NCBI GenBank assembly: GCA_963580285.1
Contig: OY757024.1
Location: 123,690,045-123,754,044 of the forward strand
Direction of reading: 5' to 3'
Length of the DNA: 64,000 nt
Source: Lucinisca nassula
Taxonomy: Eukaryota > Mollusca > Bivalvia > Lucinida > Lucinidae
Shown here: one piece after another, positions 31,085 to 42,344 of the stretch
Layout: the number at the start of each line of letters is the position of its first letter
How positions within the stretch are numbered: the first letter of the stretch is position 1
Notes under the pieces: generated by a model
Databases searched by the model: none
Told to the model about the DNA's origin: nothing
The model's input: only the letters and a program-made list of their open reading frames with translations
Translations under genes and position numbers: made by a program

Positions 31085-33093
31085 CAAGAGGACCATGATG
31101 GCCCTGGATCGCTCACCTGATCCATAATGTAACAAGTGGGCCCCGGGGAGGGCCATTATTGACCCCAGGGTTATAATGTGCATAATGTTGAGGGAGGTCT
31201 AAAAAGGTGAAGCTTCATACCAAATATCAACAAAAGACTATAATTTGAACAATGTTGGCAAAGGTCCACTAGATGAAGCTACACAACAAAATATCAAAGA
31301 CCTGGGCCTTGTTGTTTCAGAGAAGAAGATTTTCAAAGATAATCTCTATTATAAGTCTATGTAAAACCAAAGGGCCCTGGGGCGGGGGCATTGTGGCCCC
31401 ATGGCTATAATTTGAACAATCTTGGTAGAGGTCCACAAGCTGAAGCTTCATACCAAATGTCAAAGACCTAGGCCTTGTGGTTTCAGAGTAGAAGATTTTT
31501 CAAGATTTTCCCTATATAAGTCTATGAAAAACCAAAGGGCCCAGGAGCGGGGGCAACTTTGGCCTCAGGGCTATAATTTGAACAATCTTGATAGAGGTCC
31601 ACAAGATGAAACTTCATACCAAATATCAAAGACCTGGGCCTTGCAGTTTCAGAAAAGAAGATTTTTAAAGATTTTCTCTATATAAGCCTATGTAAAACCA
31701 AAGGGCCCCGGGGCGGGGGCATTTTTGGCCCCATCACTATAATTTGAACAGTCTTGGTAGGGGTCCACTAGATGAAGCTTCATACCAAATAGCATAGACC
31801 TGGGCCCTGCAGTTTCAGAGAAGAAGATTTTTTAAAGATTTTCCCAATATAAGCCCATGTAAAACCAAAGGGCCCTGGGGCAGGGGCATTTTTGGCCCCA
31901 GCACTATAATTTGAACAATCTTGGTAGGGGTCCACTAGATGAAGCTTCATACCAAATATAAAAGACCTGGGCCTTGCGGTTTCATAGAAGAAGATTTTTA
32001 AAGGTTTTCCCTATATAAGCCTATGTAAAACCAAAGGGCCCCGGGGCGGGGGCATTTTTGGCCCCAGCACTATAATTTGAACAATCTTGGTAGGGGTCCA
32101 CTAGATGAAGCTTCATACCAAATATCAAAGACCTGGGCCTTGCGGTTTCAGAGAAGAAGATTTTTAAAGATTTTCCCTATATAAGCCTATGTAAAACCAA
32201 AGGGCCCCAGGGCGGGGGCATCTTTGGCCCCAGCACTATAATTTGAACAATCTTGGTAGGGGTCCACCAGATGAAGATTCAAACCAAATATCAAAGACCT
32301 GGGCCTTGCAGTTTCAGAGAAGAAGATTTTTAAAGATTTTCCTATATAAGCCCATGTAAAACTAAAGGGCCCCGGGGCGGGGGCATTTTTGCCCCCAGCA
32401 CTATTATTTGAACAATCTTGGTAGGGGTCCACTAGATGAAGCTTCATACCAAATATCAAAGACCTGGGCCTTGCGGTTTCAGAGAAGAAGATTTTTAAAG
32501 ATTTTCCCTATATAAGCCTATGTAAAACAAAAGGGCCCCGGGGCGGGGGCATCTTTGGCCCCAGCACTATAATTTGAACAATCTTGTTAGGGGTCCACCA
32601 GATAAAGATTCATACCAAATATCAAAGACCTGGGCCTTGCAGTTTCAGAGAAGAAGATTTTTAAAGATTTTCCCTATATAAGCCCATGTAAAACCAAAGG
32701 GCCCCGGGGCGGGGGCATTTTTGGCCCCAGCACTTTAATTTGAACAATCTTGGTAGGGGTCCACTAGATGAAGCTTCATACCAAATATCAAAGACCTGGG
32801 CCTTGCAGTTTCAGAGAAGAAGATTTTTTAAGTTTACGGTGAAAAAAATCTATTTTTGGCTCCTGTGACCCATATGTGCAACAGACCGGAACCATTTGAA
32901 CAACTTTGGAAGGGGACCACCTTAGGATCATTCCTGTGAAGTTTGGTCAAAATCCGCTCAGTGGTTTAGGAGGAGATGTCGTTTGAAGAAAAAGTTTACG
33001 GACGGACGCACGCACGCACGCACGGACGCACGCACGGACGACGGACAAAAAGTGATCCCAAAAGCTCACCTCGTCACTACGTGACGGTGAGCT
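31085..33093 (+). mobile_element. Tandem-cored repeat element 7 (~160-bp core)
   Basis: Starts CAAGAGGACCATGATGGCCC and ends with the CGTCAC/GTGACG hairpin and GTGAGCT. Inserted inside the right arm of the 28035-33251 element. Confidence 0.85.
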
Positions 33094-33251
33094 AAAAAGG
33101 TAACTAGAATAATAATAATATTATAGGTTTAAATTGGAAAAATATTGCTGGTTGTCAGGAGCATTTTTGATAGCAAAAATGCTCCTGACAACCGGTTGTC
33201 AGGAGCATTTTATATAGCAAAAATGCTCCTGACAACCGGTTGTCAGGAGAC
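33094..33251 (-). repeat. Right inverted arm, outer piece
   Basis: Reverse complement of 28035-28185, including the CAACCGGTTG palindromes and the terminal GGAGAC. Confidence 0.8.
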
Positions 33252-33263
33252 ACTTCCTAATAC

Positions 33264-33335
33264 AAAATATAATACCCATCACAATTAAAACCAATCATTT
33301 TAATTTAAACCTCATTACTAGAATCAAACTATTTG
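33264..33335 (+). repeat. ~70-bp direct repeat, copy 1 (copy 2 at 33631-33703)
   Basis: AATTAAAACCAATCATTTTA and AGAATCAAACTAT recur at 33631-33703. The pair brackets a SINE-like copy. Too long and diverged for its target duplication. Confidence 0.75.
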
Positions 33336-33337
33336 TC

Positions 33338-33630
33338 TCCCCAGCCCATCTGGGCTTGAAGAAATAGATGGGCTGCAGAGCTGAAACCGACTGCACACGA
33401 GTACTGGTAAACCGCTTAGAGGATCTAAACATGCCCACGCAAAGGGGTGCGAGTCGGACCGTCCATGCTTATAAACCCTATTGGTTTTATTGGGTGACAG
33501 GGCTTGAGATGTCATTTCATCTCAACGTTGTTTAAAAGTCTCTCAAAATTGGAAGCAACATCTCCAAAATGACCTATACAGTGTTGACAGGGACGTTAAA
33601 CCTCACATCAAACAAGAAGAAAATAAACAA
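33338..33630 (+). mobile_element. SINE-like repeat (family A)
   Basis: Head CCCAGCCCATCTGGGCTTGA, tail ACATCAAACAAGAAGAAAAT. A short internal deletion removes the CATGATGCTTCCACG part. Confidence 0.78.
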
Positions 33631-33825
33631 ACTATATACCATCATAATTAAAACCAATCATTTTAATTAAAACCTCTTTACTATAATCAAACTATATACC
33701 CGTGATCTACTTACCCTATTAGTGCCTAAAAAACTTACGAGCCGACATTGTCTGCTCATGTTGTGTTTAAATGGCTACTTTTCTTTAAAAAAAAAAGTAA
33801 AAAAAAATATATATATATACTCGTA

Positions 33826-34874
33826 CAGTTGACTCTCGTTATCTCGACCGCACCTATCTCGACCCTATCACTTATGTCGAACCGATTTCTAAGTCCCGTA
33901 AATTTTCCCTATATATTTATTGTATTTCAACTCCGCATGTGTCGAACTACTTTTAAGTCGACACTTCGGCTACCTCGTCCATCATTTTCAGTCCCAGAAT
34001 ATATTTTTCATTGACTTTACTACCGCGTTTCTCGAACCGAAATTCATGACGCAAAGACGGTAGAAAAAATATAAAAAAAAACCGATGCGGTCGGTCTTTC
34101 AGTTCAGTAATAGACCTTTACAAAACAGTTCATCAATACTCACAATGTTTAATTTTCCAATGTCCAGCTGCTTTCGTAATTAAAATTAGCCCAAACAATA
34201 CCTTTACCGGTATTACGAAAATCATGTGCGTGTAATAAAGACTGACAGGCAGTGCTCAACCTTTGATCTTAACACCTTCTCGTTTCAATGGTTTCAAAGA
34301 TTTCTGTGGTAAAAGGCGGCTCTGATTTGTATTAATGTACAATTAGGTATGACAAGGCTCTTTAATTTGTTATTTTACGTAATCGTATTAAGTGTCAAAA
34401 TTGAGTACTGGCCCTTGTCCTGATGCACATACAAACAGTGTAGATCCTAAAAGATGGCTCATGACCAGCTTTCTCGGCAGGACCTAAACTGTTTAAAACA
34501 ATGCGAGCGACTACCGAATGACATATAGCATGTACTGCTCACCATTGCATTCCAAAGCGGGTAACCAGTCCACTGTAGTATAAGTCTATTTTTAGCTTAT
34601 TTGGATACCCCAATCTGCAGGAGTTTAGAAGACAACAAAACACGAGGGAAATCGTTTATAATCGCAAAACTTCGACAAGCTCCATTACTTTTAAAACTCA
34701 ATAGGCTGTGCATGTAAGTGCTATTACTCTTGAATAACCAAGAATACCAAGCATATCATGGTAAATAATGGGCTCTGACATGCATGTGACGTCACACTTT
34801 GGTTATCTCGTACTATGGATAACTCGAACTTTTTTATCCGGTCACGTGAGGTTTGAGATAACGAGCGTCGACTG
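33826..34874 (+). mobile_element. TA-flanked DNA transposon, non-autonomous (pogo/Tigger-like ends)
   Basis: Ends CAGTTGACTCTCGTTATCTC and its inverse (GAGATAACGAGCGTCGACTG), with TA on both sides (33824-33825, 34875-34876). 1,049 bp. CTCGAAC/GTTCGAG phrases recur inside. There is no transposase frame. CAGT ends with TA duplication point to the pogo/Tc1-mariner superfamily. Confidence 0.82.
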
Positions 34875-35094
34875 TATATACATACAGAAAGTCTAAATGA
34901 AATCATATTTTACTGGAACTCCAAAACTGATGATATATGACTGATTACACAAAGGTAAATGTTTACATCTTCAGTAGAGGCAACCAGTTCAAAAGTTTTT
35001 TTTTCTTTTAATTTTTATCTTCATTAATTGGGATGTACTTGTACTCATAAAAGAAAAGCTTTGGTTGTAGAAGCGATTCTTTCCAAACAAACAA

Positions 35095-35173
35095 AACTTT
35101 TGATGGTGGAGACTATAAGTTAATTCTTTCCTTTATGAGTAGACCCCTATTGATGGTGGAGACTACAAGTTAA
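35095..35173 (+). repeat. 50-bp minisatellite, left part
   Basis: One and a half units (GAGTAGACCCCTATTGATGG, GAGACTACAAG) of the array that continues at 36971; separated by the element at 35174. Confidence 0.85.
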
Positions 35174-36970
35174 GGTTCCGCAATACAGTTATTTCACTAC
35201 ATTTGTGGTACTGAAAAAATCATATTTGCAAATAATTACCCAAAAAGATTTTTCATCAGATGGTAGTCCATGTAAATGTAAGAATATGAAAGCCAAAGAT
35301 TTTTATTCGAAAGTCACCATTTTAGTAAATTATTGCATTTTTCCTTGGTTTTGCAAAAAAAAAAAAAAAATGACATCTCAATCCACAGAACCACAATGTG
35401 TAAAATACTATCATAGAAATGTGGCTCAAGGTTGCCTTTAGGCACTGCAACAGAGGAATTTCAAATAAAATACCTAAATAGAACTGAAAATTAATGATTC
35501 CCAAAAATTCAAAAAATGTAATTATCTCACCTGGTACTATTTTAAATTCAGTGTATGGTAGCCAAAAATGACCAGTTCAACCAATTTGACAACAAGCTCA
35601 TTGATTGGGTTGAGGTGTTGAAATCTCTTGCATTTAGATTGTAAAATGATTGCCCTTCTTTGGTGCTTTCAGTTAATTTTATATATTTCAGTCATGCAAT
35701 ATACAATTCATGCAATCACTGCACCAAAGTTTCACTGTGTTACTGATTGTGTTTACAGGATGGGTGATTTGATACTTGATAAATCAAAAAACAAAAATTG
35801 AAATTAAGAGAAACCAACAGTCTATCCCCATATTTGAACTGAAGGACTGAAAGCAGCCTGTTCAGCACCAGAAACTTTGTGCAACTGCCAATAACTGCAA
35901 TGGTATAGACATGATTTTTACCCATTGGTTTGTTACACTGGTTCACATGAGCCACCATAAACAAATCAGGGATTTTTTGACAGGTGAACTTCTGGACAAC
36001 ACAAAGTTTATATTTATCTAATCTATTAAATGATCTGTTGTGTCACCTACTTACCAATGTGTAGGCTGGTTAAAACTCACAGAAGCCCAATGCATGTAAT
36101 ATGTTTTGATGAAAAAAGCTTGAAAATTTTATTGTTTTCAATGTGTTTACTTGAAGCTGGACCGAACAACACAATCCGGACAATGTTACACATAAAAAAA
36201 TAGTTCGGAAAATGAATGCATACTTTTCATAAAGTAACAAACAAATTATGTTAGAAAGTACCTGAAATTAGTTGCAAGACAGTTTCAAATATGAATATTA
36301 CGTTTTAAATTAAAAACAATGGTGTACCATTGTTATTTTTGGGAAATTAGTTCCAAGGCGTATGAATACAACTTTAGTTGGCAAGATGGATATCTCCTCA
36401 ATTTGACAGCTACAATAATTTATCAGTGATCACTGGCTTCCAAGATAGGCGATGTCATTATGCTGTATGCAGGGAGAAGGCTTTATAGCTGAATTTTCAA
36501 GGTATATTCATTGATGATGGGCAAAATTAAATGTGGAATGCATTAATGATGAGCATTCTGAGCATTTAGATTTACCGTAAAAAAAAGATGGTGGAGCCCA
36601 TGAAGAAAAACATGTCAAAGTTTTTTTTCTGGTTTTCAATTTAGGTAGGCTTTTTGATAGAAAGCTTTGTCCGAGTCGCTAGTATTTGATGTGAACTATT
36701 GATCTGCAGCTGGTTTAGTAACTTGTAAAATGGCTACAAAGCGGTAACATTTTTTTTCCTGGTAAAAGTGAAAAATACAGAATTGCATTTATTTTCAAAG
36801 GCACAGAGATGTAGCTAATGAAAGAAAGTACTTGCTGTATTTACCATTGGTATCTCCATACCTTTTTCTTCTAGGACAGGCACTTTAAAAGGAAATCAGG
36901 ATCATATTTTGGGAAAAAATACATGCAAATCTCACACCTATATTTTTTTGTGCAAATGTATTGAGGAACC
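35174..36970 (+). mobile_element. TTAA-flanked 1.8-kb element (piggyBac- or Kolobok-like)
   Basis: Ends GGTTCCGCAATACA and TGTATTGAGGAACC are inverted (one mismatch), with TTAA at 35170-35173 and 36971-36974. The array unit has one TTAA at the same place (ACAAGTTAATTCTTTCC), so the empty site is visible. No transposase frame is recognised in the 1,797 bases. Confidence 0.88.
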
Positions 36971-38084
36971 TTAATTCTTTCCTCTATGAGCAGACCCCTA
37001 TTGATGAAGGAAACTACAAGCAAATAATTTCATTTATGAGTAGACTCCTTTTGATGAAAGAGACTACAAGTTAATTATTTCCTTTATGAGCAGACCCCTA
37101 TTGATGAAAGAGACTACAAGTTAATTCTTTCCTTTATGAGTAGACCCCTATTGATGAAGAAGACTACAAGCAAATAATTTCATTTATCAGCAGACCCCTA
37201 CTGATGAAAGAGACTACAAGTTAATTCTTTCCTTTATGAGTAGACCCCTATTGATGAAAGGGGCTATAAGTTAATTATTTCCTTTATGAGTAGACCCCTA
37301 TTGATGAAAGAGACTACAAGTTAATTATTTCCTTTATGAGTAGACCCCTATTGATGAAAGAGACTACAAGTTAATTATTTCCTTTATGAGTAGACCCCTA
37401 TTGATGAAAGAGACTACAAGTTAATTATTTCCTTTATGAGCAGACCCCTATTGATGAAGGAGACTACAAGCAAATTATTTGATTTATAAGTAGACCCCTA
37501 TTGATGAAAGAGACTACAAGTTAGTTCTTTCCTCTATGAGTAGACCCCTATTGATGGAGAAGACTACAAGCAAATTATTTCATTTATAAGTAGACCCCTA
37601 TTGATGAAAGAGACTACAAGTTAACTGTTTCCTTTATGAGTAGACCCCTATTGATGAAAGAGACAACAAGTTAATTGTTTCCTTTATGAGTAGATCTCTA
37701 TTGATGGAGAAGACTACAGATTAATTCTTTACATGAGTAGACCCCCTTTTGATGAAGGAGACTACAAGAAAATCCTTTCCTTTATGCGTAGACCACCTTT
37801 TGATGACGGAGACTATGGGCAAATTCTTTCCTTTATGAGTTGATCCCAAAGAGACTACAAGCCAATTCTTTTAAGATTAGACCCCAAAAAGAAATTCTTT
37901 TCTCTGTGAGCAGACCCCTAATGATGAAGGAGATAACAAGCAAATTATTTCCTTTATGAGTAGACCCCATTTTGATGGAGACTATGAGCAAAGTCTTTCC
38001 TTTATGAGTAGACCCCTTGTGATGAAGGAGATTACAACCAAATTCTTTCCTTTAGGAGAAGACCCCTTTTGATGGAGGCTATGA
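36971..38084 (+). repeat. 50-bp minisatellite, main array
   Basis: About 22 units like GAGTAGACCCCTATTGATGA + AAGAGACTACAAGTTAATTA + TTTCCTTTAT. The central units are the most uniform; the right end decays and runs into an N gap, so its true length is unknown. Confidence 0.93.
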
Positions 38085-38107
38085 NNNNNNNNNNNNNNNN
38101 NNNNNNN
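38085..38107. other. Assembly gap (23 N)
   Basis: Unknown bases at the right edge of the 50-bp array. The round-off suggests a collapsed or unresolved repeat. Confidence 0.99.
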
Positions 38108-38199
38108 ACAGCCAATGATAAACAAAAGACATAAGACTACAAAACTATGTTTCTGGGAACATTGCATTAAAACCTTTGTAACAGCAGGCAGCTTTTCAA

Positions 38200-38410
38200 C
38201 CCATTTTGTACTGGAAACCCCAAAACCGGTACCCTGGCAACAGTGCAGGCCCAGATCAGATGCCACAGAAAGTGCCTACACTGTTTCCACAAAGTTCAGC
38301 CATTTTCCAAATAAAATTTAAAAGAAAACACACAACCCGACACCCCTAAATTTTGAAATGGACTCCTGCTATATACAGGAAGGAAGATTCCATTTGGTGC
38401 AAAAAAGGTT
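38200..38410 (+). mobile_element. TTAA-type MITE, relative of 26144
   Basis: Begins CAACCCATTTTGTACTGG and ends GGTGCAAAAAAGGTTAA. Shares TTCAGCCATTTTCC and ACACCCCT blocks with 26144. Confidence 0.72.
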
Positions 38411-38454
38411 AAATGTTGACAAAATTAGTTGAAGCCATCTCATCAGGATCTTCA

Positions 38455-38660
38455 CTGGGTGACTGGGAAGCAGCTGACAGACACAGGTCGCAGCGAGTGC
38501 AAGCTCTTGGCTATGGACCTTCATGATAGACACACCTGGAGATCGGGTGGGAGATCTGCCATGCATGCAGCAAGTCAGCTACCTGGAAAGGGGCTGACAT
38601 ATGTGGATGTTGTTCCTGTACCTGCACGTTAATCAAAAATCTTGTGATGATGATGACTGC
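38455..38660 (+). pseudogene. Non-LTR retrotransposon 3' fragment, copy 1
   Basis: The open frame reads LAMDLHDRHTWRSGGRSAMH before its stop, like the C-terminal W-x-x-DR-x-x-WR motif of RTE/CR1/jockey-class reverse transcriptases. It is followed by a GATGATGATGA-type tail. It is shared with 42345-42500. The rest of the element is absent (5' truncation is usual). Confidence 0.5.
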
Positions 38661-38931
38661 ATAGGTATCTGTACTGTTTACAGAGTTAATGGGTTTAAAC
38701 TGCCTTATTATTAATGAAGTTTATTGTATGACGTCACATCTGAGAGTGTAATATCACCATGTAATAAATTCCGTAATCCATTAGTGGATTAAATATGCAA
38801 ATTAGTTAGATATGCCCCGTCACATTACGTGTACGACATATTATCGACGCTGCATTTCCTAATGATGGAATATTGACAGTTTTGTAAAACAATAGTGAAT
38901 AAAATGCATTTTAAATGTCATATGATAAATG

Positions 38932-39205
38932 GAATCTTGCATTTGTGTTCATGCATTATTGAATTTATTAAACAAGTTCAGGAAAAGGGATAAAATGCTC
39001 GGGGAAGCCTCACGTTTTATCCGTTTTCCTCAGCTTGTTTAACAAATTCAATAATACATGAACACTCATGTAAGATCCTCTAAATCAATTATTAAACTGG
39101 TTGAGGAAAAGGGATAAAATGCGAGGCTTTGCCGAGCATTTTATCCCTTTTCGTCAACAAGTTTAATAAATTTAATAGTACATGAACACAAGATGCAAGA
39201 TCCTT
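38932..39205 (+). repeat. Two tandem foldback palindromes
   Basis: Each half (about 38945-39070 and 39071-39190) is itself a hairpin built from GTTCATG, TTATTAAAC, GGAAAAGGGATAAAATGC and their inverses; the centre of the second is GAGGCTTTGCCGAGC. Outer edges CTTGCATTTGTGTTCATG and its inverse also pair. Confidence 0.78.
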
Positions 39206-39537
39206 TTTGTCTTACTGACATCTCATAACCTTCTATAGAACATTTCTTACCTCTTGTCATATCACACAGTACCTTGGATCACCGAGACTGAATCAGTACA
39301 TCACGTCCCCTTTCCGCATCTGTCTTCAAGCCATACCATGGATGATACATACATGTACAGAGTTCATTACTGGTTTCCGGCTTACACTTTTACTGTGAAA
39401 CTTTTGGGATTTGAAAGCTGTGTTTTAATTACATTTTGCACACAGCAATGTTTTGTAGTTTTCAGAGCTTAACCATTATGTAAATGTATAGACCAGTTTC
39501 AGAATTTCACATTCAATGCACCAATACACCTCATAAA
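39206..39537. other. No gene recognised
   Basis: A good minus-strand donor (CAAGAG/GTAAGA, near 39270) is present but no open exon leads to it in any frame. Confidence 0.5.
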
Positions 39538-39859
39538 CCAGGCCTCCACCCATTGGGGCTTGGAGAAATAGATTGGGCTGCATGGTGGTTCCATGCATAG
39601 CTGAAACTGACCGCACATGAGTACTGATAAACCAGTTAGAAGGTCAAAGCCTGCCCAGGCAGTGGAAAGTCAGACCGTCTCTGCATATAAAACCTATTGG
39701 TCTGTTCAGACACTAGGGCTCGAGATGACATTTCATCTCAATATCATCTCAATATCGGGTAAAAGTAAAAATGCCACAAAATTTGAAGCAATGTCTCAGA
39801 AATGACCTAAATAGTGTTGACTGGGATGTAAAACCTCAATTCAGCCTAACAAACAAACA
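39538..39859 (+). mobile_element. SINE-like repeat (family A), diverged
   Basis: Head CACCCATTGGGGCTTGGAGA; tail GGGATGTAAAACCTCAATTC then CTAACAAACAAAC. A short duplication (ATCTCAATATC twice) is inside. Confidence 0.78.
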
Positions 39860-40627
39860 CCCCATAAACCCCACTTTTCTGTGTATAAAGTGGACTGTTT
39901 ACAAGGGTCTTCATGAGTCATGACACGGGTGTTCTTAGGAGAACAAAAGTAAATCCATTCTAGGTTTTTCTATATAATCTATAGATGTTTGTTTGGATAT
40001 AAAATGGTTGTTTAACTAACACTGTTTCTGCTTTGGACCCCATTAAGAGGTTGTGGTGTATACATTTCTGACAGCTGGGATTCACTTAAAGCATACAATA
40101 CTGAAACCATCAAAATTAAACCAGAGTGCAGGATTCACTATGCTGACCCAAATGTTTCACTGTCTATGCCCAAAGAAACAATGGTGCCAGACTATTACCT
40201 GAATTCTCCAAAGGAGATTTCTTCAATGTAGATTAAGAAAAATAACACAATTTTTTATCTACAATTTTCGTTTTTTGGCGGTTAAGTTTACAATGTATTT
40301 GTATAGCTGTGTTTTCGCAATGAGGAGCAAGTAACATATCTGGTACCATTGTTCATTGTTATACAAATCTGATCACAAGGAATGAAAGAATTATTTTGAA
40401 GAGCTGTCAAAATTGAGGCTGTTACAAAAGTTAAATTGGAAGATGATGGACCTTTTTGCAAACAGTGGAGGTCTTGATCAGAAGGACGCCACATTCTGTG
40501 ATGTCTGATCTGGGCCTGCGCTGTTTGCCGAAGTTCCATTTCAAGGTTTCGACAAAACAGCCAATTATCATTTCCATTCAATATAATATTAAAGTCTGTG
40601 CGTTTTTTGTTTAAATTCTTTGTTTCT
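39860..40627. other. No firm gene; one open stretch and one hairpin
   Basis: 39864-39920 is a stray arm of the palindromic MITE. 40016-40231 is open on the plus strand and ends at TAG; see findings. 40447-40533 is a diverged copy of the GCAAACAGTG hairpin. Confidence 0.45.
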
Positions 40628-40908
40628 ATCACGAAAACACTCCTATATAATCTTGACCACCTTGAACCCCACTTTTATATAGCAATACTGGGGTTGACAG
40701 GGGTAAACCTTATTTTCTTATTTCTGCTCTAAAATATAGATTGTTGGTACTCGTTAGAACCGCCTCAATGAGGCGGTTCTAACAAGTACCCACAATCTAT
40801 ATTTTAAGCAGAAATAAGAAAATTATCACAATTTTTCATCTTAAAATTTTCGCTGTTTTTTGGCGGTAAAGTTTACAATGCATTTGTATAGGCGTGCTTT
40901 CGTAATGA
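40628..40908 (+). mobile_element. Palindromic MITE, copy 9 (best preserved)
   Basis: Ends ATCACGAAAACACTCC and GGCGTGCTTTCGTAAT. Centre GAACCGCCTCAATGAGGCGG with long matching arms (GGTACTCGTTAG/CTAACAAGTACC, AATATAGATTG/CAATCTATATT). 281 bp, useful as the family reference. Confidence 0.88.
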
Positions 40909-40986
40909 ATCGTTGATCAGATTTAACATTAATGAAACAATCAACAATATATAAAAGGTATCTGGTGGTAAAAGAAATTTTCCTAC

Positions 40987-41112
40987 CTTCGTATCCGTGC
41001 TACTAAATCACCAAATGGTTTCTCCCAACAATACATTTTTATAACTCTCATTCCAGCTATAATTTCATTCATAACTCGTACACGCTCATCTGTGTATTTT
41101 GCAGTTTTCTGC
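40987..41112 (-). CDS. ABCC4: ABCC4/MRP4-like transporter, exon (first transmembrane domain, loop)
   Basis: Minus-strand 126-base exon with acceptor TTTCAG/G and donor GAAG/GTAGGA. After one base completing a split Arg codon it reads QKTAKYTDERVRVMNEII, then AGMRVIKMYCWEKPFGDL. This matches the intracellular loop of the first transmembrane domain in ABCC4 (family hallmark RxxxMNExxxGxRxIKMYxWE). The exon starts and ends in the same phase (2). ABCC4 is an ATP-driven plasma-membrane exporter of cyclic nucleotides, prostanoids and drugs. No other exon to the left was found, so the rest lies in the unassembled part or beyond. Orthology within the ABCC family is inferred from this short stretch. 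Confidence 0.85.
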
Positions 41113-41149
41113 CTGAAATTACACATGAAATGTCAACCAAGAACGAATG

Positions 41150-41560
41150 AAACTAGAAATGCATCCATAGGACATAGATGCCCCCACCTGAAGATATGTC
41201 TATGTTCATATTAATCCATAGAAAGTTATTGACGGTGTTCAAGTTTTGGACCCTTTTCTTTTGACATTTGACCTCTGTGTATGACCTTGACCTTGGAAGT
41301 ATTGACATGGGTTTTGTGCGTGACACATTGTCTCATAATGGTGACCATTACTGCAAACTAATTTCAAAAAATCAACACAGAAATAAGGAAGTCATTGACT
41401 GTGTTTAAGTTTCGGGCCCTTTTTTGACCATACAGAAATAAGAAAGTTATTGACCATGTTTAAGTTTCAGACCTTTTTTTTACTTTTGACCTCTAAGTAC
41501 GACCTTGACCTTGGGAGTACTGTATAGTACCTATTCTTCGAATAGGTGGGGGCATAAATA
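41150..41560 (+). repeat. Dispersed repeat with inverted ATGCCCCCACCT ends
   Basis: ATGCCCCCACCTGAAGA near the left and its inverse (TTCGAATAGGTGGGGGCAT) at the right. Between them are two tandem units with AGTTATTGAC, GTGTTTAAGTTTC and GACCTTGACCTTGG. Confidence 0.65.
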
Positions 41561-42040
41561 TATGCAGGAAAAACAGTCTTCAAGAAAACCTTCAGGCGGA
41601 CCAAACAAATACTTGGTTGAATCACAGTGAAAGTGAGGGTAACAGTTGGGATCCCGTAAAGTTAATTTAAACCCACCAGTGATTTTTACTGACTGTTCCA
41701 AGTCGGTGCTTTTGCTGTGATTCCTTCATGTTTTGTGTTGGTGGTTCTGATTCTTTCCCTTATCATATATGTTGTTACATTTATGATTCTGATTCTTCCC
41801 CCTTTTTGGTTGTTCATTTTTAATTACATTAGTCCTTCCAGTTTAATGTTTGTCATGTTGGTGATTCTGATTCTTTCCCCCATTATGTATATTGCTCCTT
41901 TTAGTTAAGTTTGGATATTCCGAGTCACCAGAAGAGCTGCTGAGTAGGTTTACTTGTTGAGTGTTGTTTGTTTTGTTTACTGTCTTCACTCCATATCAGA
42001 GACAGAGAGAGAGATTGCAGAGTGGAAGCTCTTGGCTCTG
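41561..42040. other. No gene recognised
   Basis: A short duplicated pyrimidine-rich phrase (GATTCTGATTCTTTCCC at 41744 and 41864) gives a leucine-rich open frame of no known similarity. Confidence 0.5.
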
Positions 42041-42341
42041 CCGCCACCAATCTGGGCTTGAAGAAATAGATGGGCTCCATGATGCTTCCACGCATAGCTG
42101 AAACCGACCCGCACACGAGTACTGGTAAACCGCTTAGAGGATCTTAGTCTGCCCAGGCAAAGCAGTGTGAGTCAGACAATCCATGCTTATAAGCTCTATT
42201 GGTTTCATTGGGCGGGAGGACTTGAGATGTCATTTCATCTCAATGTCGGGTAAAAGACCCACATAATTGGAAGCAAAGTCTCCATAATGACCTTTACAGT
42301 TTTGATGGGGACGTTAAAACTCAAATCAAACAAACAAACAA
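42041..42341 (+). mobile_element. SINE-like repeat (family A)
   Basis: Head CCACCAATCTGGGCTTGAAG, tail GACGTTAAAACTCAAATCAA then ACAAACAAACAAAAA. Directly joined to the LINE fragment. Confidence 0.82.
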
Positions 42342-42344
42342 AAA

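Larger units (their letters stand above)
28035..33251 (+). mobile_element. DNA transposon with long palindromic inverted ends, heavily invaded
   Basis: Left arm 28035 to about 28270 is the inverse of the right arm, which is split into about 30985-31084 and 33094-33251 by element 7. Both outer ends start GTCTCC and contain two or three copies of the 22-base palindrome centred on CAACCGGTTG (TCCTGACA on each side) with GCATTTT/AAAATGC spacers, then CAGCAATATTTTTCC. Matching resumes beyond the insertion (ACATGTATCAAGAA against GCATGTATCAAGAA). No transposase is recognised inside and no target duplication is obvious. Confidence 0.7.

Noticed and set aside
36971..38084. CRISPR array
   Set aside because: The 50-bp units are contiguous with no unique spacers, and the context is animal DNA.
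39200..39300. Minus-strand ABCC4 exon ending at the donor near 39270
   Set aside because: All three frames have stops within about 40 bases of the donor, and there is no similarity.
41717..41908. Leucine/isoleucine-rich 63-codon frame as a membrane protein
   Set aside because: It comes from duplicated T-rich phrases within an intron and lacks any other support.
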